A stretch of 64,000 nt of DNA from UBA2421 sp002343075. GTDB taxonomy: Bacteria; Planctomycetota; Phycisphaerae; Tepidisphaerales; Tepidisphaeraceae. Each line of letters starts with the position of its first letter. Within the stretch, counting starts at the first letter, position 1. Of the stretch, positions 24,102 through 31,846 are shown in pieces. Location of the stretch: NCBI GenBank assembly GCA_937982565.1, contig CALJLN010000045.1:62001-126000 (forward strand), given 5' to 3'. The notes under the pieces are model-generated. The model was not told where the DNA came from. It made no database searches and saw nothing but the letters and a program-made list of their open reading frames with translations. Made by a program: the position numbers and the translations under genes.

Positions 24102-25112
24102 TTATGCCAGCTTGCCGGTTGAGGTGAACCAATCCCATTCTTTCAGAGATAGCACGCCATCGGTTCCCAGAGAGTATCGTGCGCCGAGTGGGAGTGGCGC
24201 GAAATGCGGGCCGTGCCCCACCGGCAGGCCAATAGCGATCGGCAGGTTGCGCCGAGTGCCGATCGCGGTGAAGACTTCTCGCAGCAGATCATCGAGTGCA
24301 TAGGTCGGCCGCAGCGGCTGCCGGGGAAAGCTGCCGCTGGCGAGATCATTCGGGCTTGCGCTCGCGGCGGCACAGGTTTGGGTTTCGTCGGCGCAGTGCG
24401 TGAAATCGCCCAGGACGACTGCGGCGCAGGTGTCGAGCAGGCCGGCTTGCTCGAGGTGGGTCATCATCCGGTCGATGCGATAATACGGTTCGGAAAGGTC
24501 TTCAAGAAAGAGGATGTGAGGCTGCCGCAGCGGAGCGAACGCGCTGCCGGCAAGTGTCTGCCACAGGCTTAGATTTCCGCCGACGAGTGGGGCTTCGACC
24601 GCTGCAGACGGCGGCGGCGTGAGCCACCGCAACGGCCGGTTGCCCCAGGGCCATTTGACGGTGGACGAGCCATTCACTGCGTCAAGTGTAGCGTGCCAAT
24701 CCTGCTGCGGAAGTGTGGTGAAATTGCCAGCGGCGGGCATCACTGCGTGAAGTGTGCTCCAGTTCCACCGCTGCCTTACGAATTCGTGGGTGACGGTGAC
24801 ATCGGAATAGCCGACGAGCAGTTTCTTCGATGGCACGCCGCGCTCTGATGTGAGCCGGTCGAGCAGAGGGAGTGTCTTAGCAGCCCCATATCCGCCTCGG
24901 GCGCACCAGATGATGTCGATCGATGGGTCATGGGCATACACCATCATCGCCTGCGCGCGGGCGGCATCGGTGCCAGCGTGGAGCCAGTGTGTCGAGAGCA
25001 CATCGGGATGAACCACAACATCAAAGCCTGCAGCGCGCAAAAACGATTCGCCCGCGGCAAACTCCACGGGAGGCACAACGCTCGATAACGCGACGATTCC
25101 GACCTTGGGCAT
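24102..25112 (-). CDS. LD-carboxypeptidase (S66 family, LdcA-like)
   Basis: A 336-residue enzyme of the muropeptide LD-carboxypeptidase family, which removes the terminal D-Ala from tetrapeptides during murein recycling in the cytoplasm. The catalytic triad is visible: Ser103 in LLVGYSDVT, Glu204 in LFLEDLSEPYYRIDRM and His300 in GLPVGHGPHF. CARGGYGAAKTLPLLD (near residue 70) is also typical. There is no signal peptide. It ends 20 bp from the convergent SDR gene and lies 32 bp after spmB on the same strand, so it may be part of the spmA-spmB unit. Confidence 0.9.
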   Translation of the reverse strand: MPKVGIVALSSVVPPVEFAAGESFLRAAGFDVVVHPDVLSTHWLHAGTDAARAQAMMVYAHDPSIDIIWCARGGYGAAKTLPLLDRLTSERGVPSKKLLVGYSDVTVTHEFVRQRWNWSTLHAVMPAAGNFTTLPQQDWHATLDAVNGSSTVKWPWGNRPLRWLTPPPSAAVEAPLVGGNLSLWQTLAGSAFAPLRQPHILFLEDLSEPYYRIDRMMTHLEQAGLLDTCAAVVLGDFTHCADETQTCAAASASPNDLASGSFPRQPLRPTYALDDLLREVFTAIGTRRNLPIAIGLPVGHGPHFAPLPLGARYSLGTDGVLSLKEWDWFTSTGKLA

Positions 25113-25144
25113 CCACTCTCCTTACGCGGTTCCGGGGGGATGGG

Positions 25145-25687
25145 TCAACCCAGCATCCACTGCACAACATAGACCGCGAGAACGATCGCCACGATATCCG
25201 CAGTGAGTCCCGCGGCGACCGCGTGGCGCGTCTTGCGCACGCCCACCGCGCCGAAGTATACGGCGATGACATAAAAGGTGGTTTCCGTGCTACCGAAAAT
25301 AGTTGCGGCAATTTGCGTGATGACAGAGTTCGTGCCGTGTTGCGCCTGAATGTCCACGAGCACCGCTGCCGACCCGCTGCCACTGAGTGGACGGACGATT
25401 GCCATCGGCAACACTTCAGGCGGAAATCCGATCGCGCTCAGCGGCGCTCTGAGAGTCTCAACCAACATCTCCATCGCGCCACTGGCGCGAAACATCGCGA
25501 TCGCAAACAGGATTGCCACGAGATAAGGGATGATGCGAATGGAAACGTCAAAGCCCTCTCGGGCCCCTTCAATAAAAGTCTCGTATACCGGCACGCGACG
25601 AAGCAAGCCATAGAGCGGCAGGCCAACGAGCAACAGCACCAGGATCCACAAGCCCGAGAGCTCAACGATGTCCTTGTAGGCGCTCAT
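25145..25687 (-). CDS. spmB: SpmB-like nucleoside-recognition (Gate) membrane protein
   Basis: A 180-residue integral membrane protein with four or more hydrophobic segments and the SpmB signatures YETFIEGAREGFDVSIRIIP, MAIVRPLSGSGSAAVLVD and GSTETTFYVIAVYFGAVGVR. The protein pair SpmA/SpmB is named for spore maturation in Bacillus, but homologues are widespread in non-sporulating bacteria, where their role is not established; they share the Gate fold of nucleoside transporters. Its start overlaps the spmA stop by four bases, showing translational coupling. Confidence 0.88.
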   Translation of the reverse strand: MSAYKDIVELSGLWILVLLLVGLPLYGLLRRVPVYETFIEGAREGFDVSIRIIPYLVAILFAIAMFRASGAMEMLVETLRAPLSAIGFPPEVLPMAIVRPLSGSGSAAVLVDIQAQHGTNSVITQIAATIFGSTETTFYVIAVYFGAVGVRKTRHAVAAGLTADIVAIVLAVYVVQWMLG

Positions 25688-26697
25688 TTTACCACCTCCG
25701 TAGCTTCCTGAATGGATGACGCCTGCCGGAAGCCGGGCAGCCTGGAAAGCAATTTAGTCACAACGATCGCGACGATCAGCGATATGCCCGTCACAATCAT
25801 GATCGGGATAAAGACCCGCATGGACGACATGCCCATCACGGCCACCAGCGTCGCCGACGGCAGCAGTTGCACGCCGGCAGTATTCATCGCCAGGAGCATG
25901 ACCATGGGATTGCTCGCCGTGTCTTTCTTCGGGTTTATGGTCTGCAGTTGTTCCATCGCCTTGATGCCCATCGGCGTGGCGGCGTTGCCCAAGCCGAGCA
26001 TGTTGGCTGCCAGATTCATTGCAATCATCCCCAGCGCCGGATGTCCCTTGGGGACTTCGGGAAACAAGAGCCGCAAGAAAGGTTGTACGAGCATCACGAA
26101 GATGCTGATCAGGCCCGATGCTTCGGCAATTTTCATCAGCCCCATCCACAGCGCAAAGATTCCGATGAAACCCAACGCAAGCGTGGCGGCCGTCTTTGCA
26201 AAGTCGAAGGCGGCAGTGGTAATCGCGCGTAACTTGACGAAGCGGACCGCAGGGAGTTCCAGCCGCACATTGACGCGCTGCGCCATGGCCTGAGTTGATA
26301 TGCCGGGTTCAAGATCGAGCACGCGCGCCCGCAAGATCTTGTTGGATTCATCACTGAAAGCGCGGATTGCCGCCAGTGGTGCAGGCAACGACGTCTCGGT
26401 GATTCGCAGTTCGTAGCCGTCGGGCAACCTGACCAACTCTGCGGCCGCGGAGAGGTCGGTTGCACCTGCCGTGTCGTTTCCGGCGAAATGGGCTGCGAGG
26501 TCGCCCGCGGGAAGGTGAACGCTGACCCTGACCGGTTTGTCTCCGACGCCCCTGTCATCCAACGTGTTGGGCAGTTCGAGGGCGACCGGCAACGGACGGC
26601 CGTTTGCATAGCGGTCCTCGGAGAGGTCGGTAAAGTCAAACCAGAGCGCGAATCCCAGCGCCGCAAGCAGCAGTGCTGACCAGACGTAATTCATCAT
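25684..26697 (-). CDS. spmA: SpmA-like Gate-domain membrane protein with a large extra domain
   Basis: A 337-residue protein; SpmA of Bacillus is about 195 residues. The family parts are present: the first membrane helix (residues 3-20), GLMKIAEASGLISIFVML, NLAANMLGLGNAATPMGIKA and the C-terminal helices. Between helix 1 and the next one (about residues 22-175) lies an extra soluble segment of roughly 150 residues rich in beta strands (for example KPVRVSVHLPAGDLAAHF). It would face the outside of the membrane if the first helix crosses normally. spmB follows with a four-base overlap. The insert is the unusual part. Confidence 0.85.
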   Translation of the reverse strand: MMNYVWSALLLAALGFALWFDFTDLSEDRYANGRPLPVALELPNTLDDRGVGDKPVRVSVHLPAGDLAAHFAGNDTAGATDLSAAAELVRLPDGYELRITETSLPAPLAAIRAFSDESNKILRARVLDLEPGISTQAMAQRVNVRLELPAVRFVKLRAITTAAFDFAKTAATLALGFIGIFALWMGLMKIAEASGLISIFVMLVQPFLRLLFPEVPKGHPALGMIAMNLAANMLGLGNAATPMGIKAMEQLQTINPKKDTASNPMVMLLAMNTAGVQLLPSATLVAVMGMSSMRVFIPIMIVTGISLIVAIVVTKLLSRLPGFRQASSIQEATEVVK

Positions 26698-26769
26698 CGT
26701 GCGGCCAAGCTACCATCGCCGGTCGATCAGCGAGCATTGTATCGCGGTTCTCGCCATCAGAAAATTTGA

Positions 26770-26799
26770 TTGCACACAGGGCGGGCACGAGCGTATTAT
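26770..26799 (+). promoter_or_regulatory. Promoter of the sigma-54 activator gene, probably leaderless
   Basis: TTGCAC (26770-26775), an 18-bp spacer and TATTAT (26794-26799) lie six bases before ATG 26806. RNA would begin at or beside the ATG. No Shine-Dalgarno site is present. Confidence 0.5.
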
Positions 26800-26805
26800 C
26801 TAGGC

Positions 26806-28431
26806 ATGGAAGCACCACACCTGCGCAAGCCTGCAGCGGCGGGGGGCACCGATCTGACTACTTTGATGGCAATTGGGGAGATCTTGTCCGAATCGCTTGA
26901 ACTGCGGCAGGCATTTCCAAAAGTGATGCAAGTCATTTCAGATCAGAGAGTTATGCGTCGTGGAACTCTCATATTGCTGGACGAATCGACCGGTCGATTG
27001 CGCACGGAGGCAGCAATCGGGTTAACACCCGAGGATATTCAAAAGAACCGATTTATGGTCGGTGAAGGGGTTACCGGCAGCGTTGTGGCGACGGGTCGGT
27101 CGCGCGTGGTGGCCGACGTTCGCAAAGAACCGGACTTTCTGAACCGGACAGGTCGGCTGGCCAACGAACCCGCCGGAACCGCCATCAGCTTTTTCTGTGT
27201 ACCGATTCGCATTGAGAACCGCGTCGCCGGGGCGTTGGCGATCGATAAGCCCTTTCAGTCTGACGAGCAACTGCAGTCAGACCTTGTTTTCCTCGAGATT
27301 GTGGCGGCACTGCTAGCCCAGGCGATCCAGATCAACCGGATGGTGATGCGCGAAAAGACCGAACTTCTGGAAGAGAACGCCCAGTTACGGTCGCAGATTC
27401 GCGACCGCTTTAAGTTTGAAAACATCATCGGTGACGCGCCCGCGATGCAGGAGGTTTTTGCAACGGTTGGCCAGATCGCCAACAGCCGGGCGACCGTGTT
27501 GCTGCTGGGCGAAACCGGCACCGGGAAGGAAGTGATCGCCAAGGCGATTCACTACAACTCCCCGCGACGAGATAAGCCATTCATCCGTGTGAACTGCGGC
27601 GCGCTCACGGGCACGCTTCTGGAGAGCGAGCTGTTTGGCCATGTGAAGGGGAGCTTTACCGGGGCGATTCGCGACAAGATTGGCCGATTTGAAGCCGCCG
27701 ACGCGGGTTCGATCTTCCTGGACGAGATAGGCACGATGGAACCTCAGTTGCAGGTGAAGTTGTTGCGCGTCCTGCAGGAGCGCGAGTTTGAGCGTGTGGG
27801 CGATACCGCCGTGGTGAAGGTCGATGTACGCGTGATCGCCGCAACGAATGTTGATTTGCAGGAGGAAGTGGCCAAGGGCACATTTCGCGAAGACTTGTTT
27901 TACCGCCTGAATGTCGTACCGATCTATCTGCCGCCGCTGCGCAATCGGCGAGAAGATGTGCCACGGCTGATCGACCATTTCCTGGACAAGTTCAACGGCG
28001 TGAATGGTCGGAACCTGAAGAAGATCAGCAGGGAAATGCTGAGTATTCTCATGCGTTATCCGTGGCCGGGCAACGTCCGCGAGCTGGAAAATGCGATTGA
28101 GAGGGCAGTCGTTCTGAGCAACGGCGACGAGTTTGGCGAGGAACTCTTGCCGCTAAACATCCGCATGTTCGCCCAGCAGCGCCGCCAGAGCCAGTCAACC
28201 GAGTCGCTAGAAAGTCTGATCAAGCGGCTGGCCGATCAGGCGATTGTGGACTACGAAATGCGCGAGGGGCATATCTATCAACTGGTAATTGATCAGATCG
28301 AAGCCGCACTGATTGAGCGAGCGTTAGCCCGCTGCAACAACGTCAAAACCAAAGCAGCAGATTTTCTGGGAATCAACCGCAATACGTTGAACAAGAAGGT
28401 GAAGGAGCTGGGGATTGATACGGAGGAGTGA
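26806..28431 (+). CDS. Sigma-54-dependent transcriptional activator (NifA/NtrC type)
   Basis: A 541-residue regulator. Residues about 20-185 form a GAF domain (GEGVTGSVVATGRSRVVADV; CVPIRIENRVAGALAIDKPF). Residues about 210-440 form the AAA+ sigma-54 interaction domain, with Walker A GETGTGKE, Walker B IFLDEIG and the R-finger region (EDLFYRLNVVPIYLPPLRNR). The sigma-54 contact loop reads GSFTGA rather than the usual GAFTGA. The last 45 residues are a Fis-type helix-turn-helix (KAADFLGINRNTLNKKVKEL). It is a cytoplasmic activator whose GAF domain would sense a small ligand; the targets are unknown. The start at 26806 follows a promoter so closely that the mRNA is likely leaderless. Confidence 0.92.
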   Translation: MEAPHLRKPAAAGGTDLTTLMAIGEILSESLELRQAFPKVMQVISDQRVMRRGTLILLDESTGRLRTEAAIGLTPEDIQKNRFMVGEGVTGSVVATGRSRVVADVRKEPDFLNRTGRLANEPAGTAISFFCVPIRIENRVAGALAIDKPFQSDEQLQSDLVFLEIVAALLAQAIQINRMVMREKTELLEENAQLRSQIRDRFKFENIIGDAPAMQEVFATVGQIANSRATVLLLGETGTGKEVIAKAIHYNSPRRDKPFIRVNCGALTGTLLESELFGHVKGSFTGAIRDKIGRFEAADAGSIFLDEIGTMEPQLQVKLLRVLQEREFERVGDTAVVKVDVRVIAATNVDLQEEVAKGTFREDLFYRLNVVPIYLPPLRNRREDVPRLIDHFLDKFNGVNGRNLKKISREMLSILMRYPWPGNVRELENAIERAVVLSNGDEFGEELLPLNIRMFAQQRRQSQSTESLESLIKRLADQAIVDYEMREGHIYQLVIDQIEAALIERALARCNNVKTKAADFLGINRNTLNKKVKELGIDTEE

Positions 28432-28519
28432 GGCTGCGGGGGTGGCACGCCGGTGGGCGTGAGAGGCACGCCGTGGCACCCCTTTCGCGATTTTGCCGCG
28501 AAATCCTCTCAGAAACATA

Positions 28520-28548
28520 TTGACACGGCGGGGCAGTCTTGTCACAAT
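28520..28548 (+). promoter_or_regulatory. Strong candidate promoter in the 645-bp gap
   Basis: A perfect TTGACA (28520-28525), a 17-bp spacer and CACAAT (28543-28548) lie 89 bp after the activator gene. No coding frame begins downstream for 500 bp, so the product would be a non-coding RNA or a very long leader of the gene at 29077. Confidence 0.45.
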
Positions 28549-28675
28549 TTCCGGATCGGATCACTCTGCACACGGGAAGTGTTGCATTTCGATGAACTGG
28601 ACCAAGCTCCCCCGGAATCACCCGGGGCTTGGATGCTCCAGCCCGCAAGTGACAGAGTGTCGTGTCCGGAAGTTT
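28546..28675 (+). ncRNA. Candidate structured RNA or inverted-repeat element
   Basis: The region folds on itself. An outer 10-bp arm pair (28546-28555 with 28665-28674) is followed by CACTCTGCAC with GTGACAGAGTG (28562-28571 / 28649-28659, one bulged A), CGGG with CCCG, CTGGA with TCCAG, and CCAAGC plus C/G pairs with their complement around the loop at 28616-28620. A 20-base unpaired segment lies on the 5' side only (28577-28596). A promoter just upstream would start RNA near 28555, which keeps all but the outer pair. A short T-run follows at 28672-28675. I could not match it to 6S, SRP, RNase P or tmRNA. Confidence 0.4.
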
Positions 28676-28970
28676 TAAGTCCATTTCTGTGCAGGAGTTA
28701 GCTCGGCATTGATCCGGGCAAAACCTGAGATTGACGTAGCTTGTTTATCGGTCTGTGCGTCGTTGTGTTCTTCTGGCGCGTTGTTTTGGGTGCCATGGGC
28801 TTTGTTTCATGCACTAAACGCACGCCGACTGAGCGGGTGGGGCGTGGCCGGTAAGTGAGTCAAGTCAGGCGACTGAGGTCAGAAAAATCGAATATGCGTC
28901 GGTTTAGGCCGACAGACACCAGCCTCGAAAGATTTTCGGTGGAAAATCTTCGTTCGGGCACTTTTTTGCG
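28676..28970. other. Remainder of the 645-bp non-coding gap
   Basis: No credible coding frame. Two hairpins are clear: GTCGG-TTTAGG-CCGAC (28898-28913), and AAGATTTTC-GGTG-GAAAATCTT (28929-28950), a perfect 9-bp AT-rich stem 20 bp before the promoter at 28971, possibly an operator. TTTTTT at 28962-28967 follows. Confidence 0.5.
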
Positions 28971-29063
28971 TTTACATGGCGCGGGGCTTGGTGTATATTT
29001 TCTCTTGCTCTGGGACCACGGCGGCGTTTGCTCACGCCGCCGTGGAGAGGTTTTCTCGGAGGT
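28971..29063 (+). promoter_or_regulatory. Promoter, 5' hairpin and ribosome-binding site of the PEP-CTERM gene
   Basis: TTTACA (28971-28976), 17 bp and TATATT (28994-28999) form a good promoter. Ten bases after the likely start point the leader has a perfect 11-bp stem, CCACGGCGGCG / CGCCGCCGTGG (29016-29026 and 29035-29045, 8-base loop), then GGAGGT (29058-29063) 13 bases before the ATG. A GC-rich hairpin this close to the 5' end may stabilise the mRNA. Confidence 0.55.
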
Positions 29064-29076
29064 GGGAGAAAAAGAA

Positions 29077-29898
29077 ATGCTGCGCAAAACTCTCGGTGCC
29101 ATCGCGGCTGCTGCTGCCATGGCTGTGGCTTCTACTTCGTTCGCTGCCGTCGTCACTGACGTCACCTTCCAGGAAGGTGCGCACGGCGAGGTCATCACAA
29201 CGAAATTCCTGGCTCAATACGGCTTCACCGTCACGGCTAACAACCTTACCCCCGGTCGCCCGGATAAGGCGATCATCTTCAACACCCGCGAGCGGAATAC
29301 TGCCGATCCTGACCTTGAAGGCTGGAACAGTTTCCTCGCAGCCAACGCCGCCAACAAGCAGTGGACGCGCGGAAACCTCAAAGGGAAGAACGATCTCGGC
29401 AAGATCCTGATCATTGCTGAAAACGATACTGATGCCGACAACAACGGCCTGGTCGATCGCCCGAATGATGAAGGCAATCGCCCGGCAGGCTCGATCACGT
29501 TCAACTTCCGCACGCCCATCACCGAGATTGCGTTCAATCTCGTTGATGTGGAGGGTCCTTCTGAGTTCTCCGGAAACTCGGGTTTTGTGGCCACTTTCCA
29601 TGGCGTGAATTCCGCCCGCACACCCGTTACTACTCAAGTTGGCTTTGGCCAGTTTGTCACTCCCGGCAATCAGTTTCATGATTCAACCGTGGTTTTTGGC
29701 GACAACAGCGCCAACGCCATCAAGCCCATTCTTGCGTCGCAGGTTGGGCTGATGGAGTTCTCGACCGTCGTGTTTGACCTCGGCGGGTCGGGTGGCATTG
29801 ATCGCCTGCGGTACCGCTTCACCGATATTCCTGAGCCGATGACTTTAGGAATGCTCTCTGCATTCGCTCCGGTCGCGCTCCGCCGTCGCCGGGCCTGA
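29077..29898 (+). CDS. PEP-CTERM sorted secreted protein
   Basis: A 273-residue exported protein with a signal peptide of about 23 residues (MLRKTLGAIAAAAAMAVAST, cleavage near SFA-A). The C-terminus has the sorting tail IPEPMTLG, a hydrophobic stretch, then RRRR, recognised by exosortase for cell-surface delivery. The body is beta-rich (TSFNFRTPITEIAFNLVD-like strands), like the jelly-roll domains of many planctomycete PEP-CTERM proteins. It has its own strong promoter and a strong terminator pair downstream, so it is monocistronic and probably well expressed. No enzymatic motif is seen. Confidence 0.85.
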   Translation: MLRKTLGAIAAAAAMAVASTSFAAVVTDVTFQEGAHGEVITTKFLAQYGFTVTANNLTPGRPDKAIIFNTRERNTADPDLEGWNSFLAANAANKQWTRGNLKGKNDLGKILIIAENDTDADNNGLVDRPNDEGNRPAGSITFNFRTPITEIAFNLVDVEGPSEFSGNSGFVATFHGVNSARTPVTTQVGFGQFVTPGNQFHDSTVVFGDNSANAIKPILASQVGLMEFSTVVFDLGGSGGIDRLRYRFTDIPEPMTLGMLSAFAPVALRRRRA

Positions 29899-29979
29899 AT
29901 GGCGGGTCTGATTGACCCGTGAGGCCGGATGACGCTTTACAATTAGGTGAGAGATGTATGTCTCTCGCTGTGAACCGGG

Positions 29980-30017
29980 TGGGACGTTGTGCAGCCGTCC
30001 CATCCGTTCTTTTTTTA
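29980..30017 (+). terminator. Intrinsic terminator after the PEP-CTERM gene
   Basis: TGGGACG (29980-29986) pairs with CGTCCCA (29996-30002) around a 9-base loop. A run of seven T (30010-30016) follows after seven more bases. Confidence 0.65.
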
Positions 30018-30025
30018 TACGCAAA

Positions 30026-30051
30026 ACGCCGCAGTCGGTTGACTGCGGCGT
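30026..30051. terminator. Bidirectional hairpin between convergent genes
   Basis: A perfect 11-bp stem, ACGCCGCAGTC / GACTGCGGCGT, with a GGTT loop sits between the PEP-CTERM gene and the M3 peptidase gene, which end facing each other. On the minus strand TTTTGCG and an A/T-rich stretch follow, so it could also end the peptidase transcript. Confidence 0.6.
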
Positions 30052-30102
30052 CTTCGTAGGTCAAGTCTGGCTGTTATATGTCCTTGCGAGTTTTTGTTCA
30101 GT

Positions 30103-31821
30103 TCACACCCCGAGCGAATCGAGCTCTTCCTCGAGCGCGTCGGCCAGCGGTTGCATGGTTTTCTTGCTGAAATCGAAGTGAATACCCGCGGCACTGAAAA
30201 GCTGGGGCAATGGCCGCGTGCCGCCGAGTTTCAACCCGGCTCGATAGTTGGCCAGCGCCTGATGCGGATCGTTCTTGGCTTTCATCCAGACCTGCAGCGC
30301 CCCGAGTTGGGCGATGCCATATTCGATGTAGTAAAACGGCACCCGATACAAGTGCAGCTGTGCCTGCCACCTCCGGCTGTTCCATGCTTCCCAGCCCGAC
30401 CAATCAACCTCATTGCCGAATCGGCCGCTTAGCTCGAGCCACGCCGTCGTTCGCTCGGCCCGGCTGTGGCCTTGGTGGGTGTAAATCCACTGCTGAAACG
30501 AATCGATTGTGGCGACCCAGGGCATCGTGGAGACGACCTTGCACAGATGCTCGGCCTTTGCTCGCCGGATATCGCCCTCGCTTGAATAGAAAACGTCGTA
30601 ATGCGGAACACTCAACAGCTCCATTGCCATGCTCGCTACTTCGCAAAACTCGATTGGAGCGTGCATGAGAAACACCAGCGGTTCGTGCCGGGCGGCGAGC
30701 GAGTGAAACGCGTGCCCGCCCTCGTGCAGAAGCACGCGCACGTCGCCGTGTGTTCCGACGGCGTTCATGAAAATGAACGGCTCACGTTTTTCTGCCAGCA
30801 ACGACTGAAATCCGCCGGGCGCCTTTCCCTTGCGGCTGCCAAGATCGAGCAAGTTGCCCCTGCGAAGCACGGAAAAATCATCGGCCAGGGCCGGAGACAC
30901 CCGCCGGAAGATCTCATGCGTCTTTTCCACGAACGAATCTATGTCATCCTCAGAAAATGGCCGAAGGGGAGGGCGGCCGGTGGGATCAACCGATAGATCC
31001 CATGGCCGGAGGTTGTCAGAGATCTTGAGGTCGCGCTTTCGCCGGGCATCGAGCCGGCGCATCAATGGCACAAATGTCTCCGCCACGCCCTCGGCAAATC
31101 GGGCACAGTCGTCAGGTGTATAGTCAAACCGCTTAAACAGCCTGAAATAGTACGCACGGGGATCGGGCAGCCCGCAGTTCTTTGAGATTCTCCATCGCAA
31201 GTCCAGCATCTGATCGAAAAGATCCTCAAGCTTGTCGGCGTCCTGCATCCTGCGGGTGACGGTCGCTTCCCAGGCCTGCTGCCGCGTTTCACGGTCTTGC
31301 TCTTCGCCAAACCGGCTCATCTGCGAGGGCGTATACTCCTTGCCGCGGAAATCGACCATCATCGCGCCGCAGGTTTTGTCATAATCCGCGCCAAGCTTGT
31401 TTTCCGCTGTTTCCAGGGGAACATTCGCGTCGCGAAACAACTCCACATCGGCCCGCCAATGCTTGAAGAGCATGTCGTACTTCGGGTCGGTCAGTGCCGC
31501 GCAATGTGGCGACTGCACCACTTTTCTCTGCATCGCAAAGTGCAGCGGCTTCACCTGTGGTTCGATCTCTTCCACAAAATGCATGAACCGCTTCTCGATT
31601 TCAGCGTCATCCGTGTGGCACGACTTGTCGATGTACCGCCGCTGGCCGTAATCGTCGATGGAAGCGTAGAACTCCGAGTAGTCCAGCAGCAGGTTCTCAA
31701 GGTCTGCCGGCGAACGGATTTCCCATTGTAAGAGCTGGTCAAACAAGCCCTGTAACTGCGAAAAATCGGCCATCGAGAGGTTGGCAGGAACAAATCGGCG
31801 GGGGGTGGAAGTGGCGACCAT
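30103..31821 (-). CDS. M3-family metallopeptidase (oligoendopeptidase F-like)
   Basis: A 572-residue protein with the zinc site HEGGH (His366, Glu367, His370) in VRVLLHEGGHAFHS. A distal Glu in PIEFCEVASMAMELL is the expected third ligand. The N-terminal two-thirds is helical, as in oligoendopeptidases (ESSLx clan), which cut short peptides in the cytoplasm. No signal peptide is seen. GGAGAG lies seven bases before ATG 31821. The longer frame to 32052 runs antisense through the ABC gene and is rejected. It diverges from the ABC gene; the two starts are about 25 bp apart. Confidence 0.88.
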   Translation of the reverse strand: MVATSTPRRFVPANLSMADFSQLQGLFDQLLQWEIRSPADLENLLLDYSEFYASIDDYGQRRYIDKSCHTDDAEIEKRFMHFVEEIEPQVKPLHFAMQRKVVQSPHCAALTDPKYDMLFKHWRADVELFRDANVPLETAENKLGADYDKTCGAMMVDFRGKEYTPSQMSRFGEEQDRETRQQAWEATVTRRMQDADKLEDLFDQMLDLRWRISKNCGLPDPRAYYFRLFKRFDYTPDDCARFAEGVAETFVPLMRRLDARRKRDLKISDNLRPWDLSVDPTGRPPLRPFSEDDIDSFVEKTHEIFRRVSPALADDFSVLRRGNLLDLGSRKGKAPGGFQSLLAEKREPFIFMNAVGTHGDVRVLLHEGGHAFHSLAARHEPLVFLMHAPIEFCEVASMAMELLSVPHYDVFYSSEGDIRRAKAEHLCKVVSTMPWVATIDSFQQWIYTHQGHSRAERTTAWLELSGRFGNEVDWSGWEAWNSRRWQAQLHLYRVPFYYIEYGIAQLGALQVWMKAKNDPHQALANYRAGLKLGGTRPLPQLFSAAGIHFDFSKKTMQPLADALEEELDSLGV

Positions 31822-31846
31822 CAAATCTCTCCGTAAAGTGTGCGGC

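Noticed and set aside
25145..26697. Evidence for sporulation from spmA/spmB
   Set aside because: These genes are widespread in non-sporulating bacteria; no other sporulation gene is in the window.
28546..28675. Identification as 6S RNA, SRP RNA, RNase P or tmRNA
   Set aside because: None of the conserved cores of these RNAs was found; only overall shape recalls 6S RNA.
30026..30051. Attachment site or small regulatory RNA at the 11-bp hairpin
   Set aside because: Its place between two convergent gene ends is fully explained by a bidirectional terminator.
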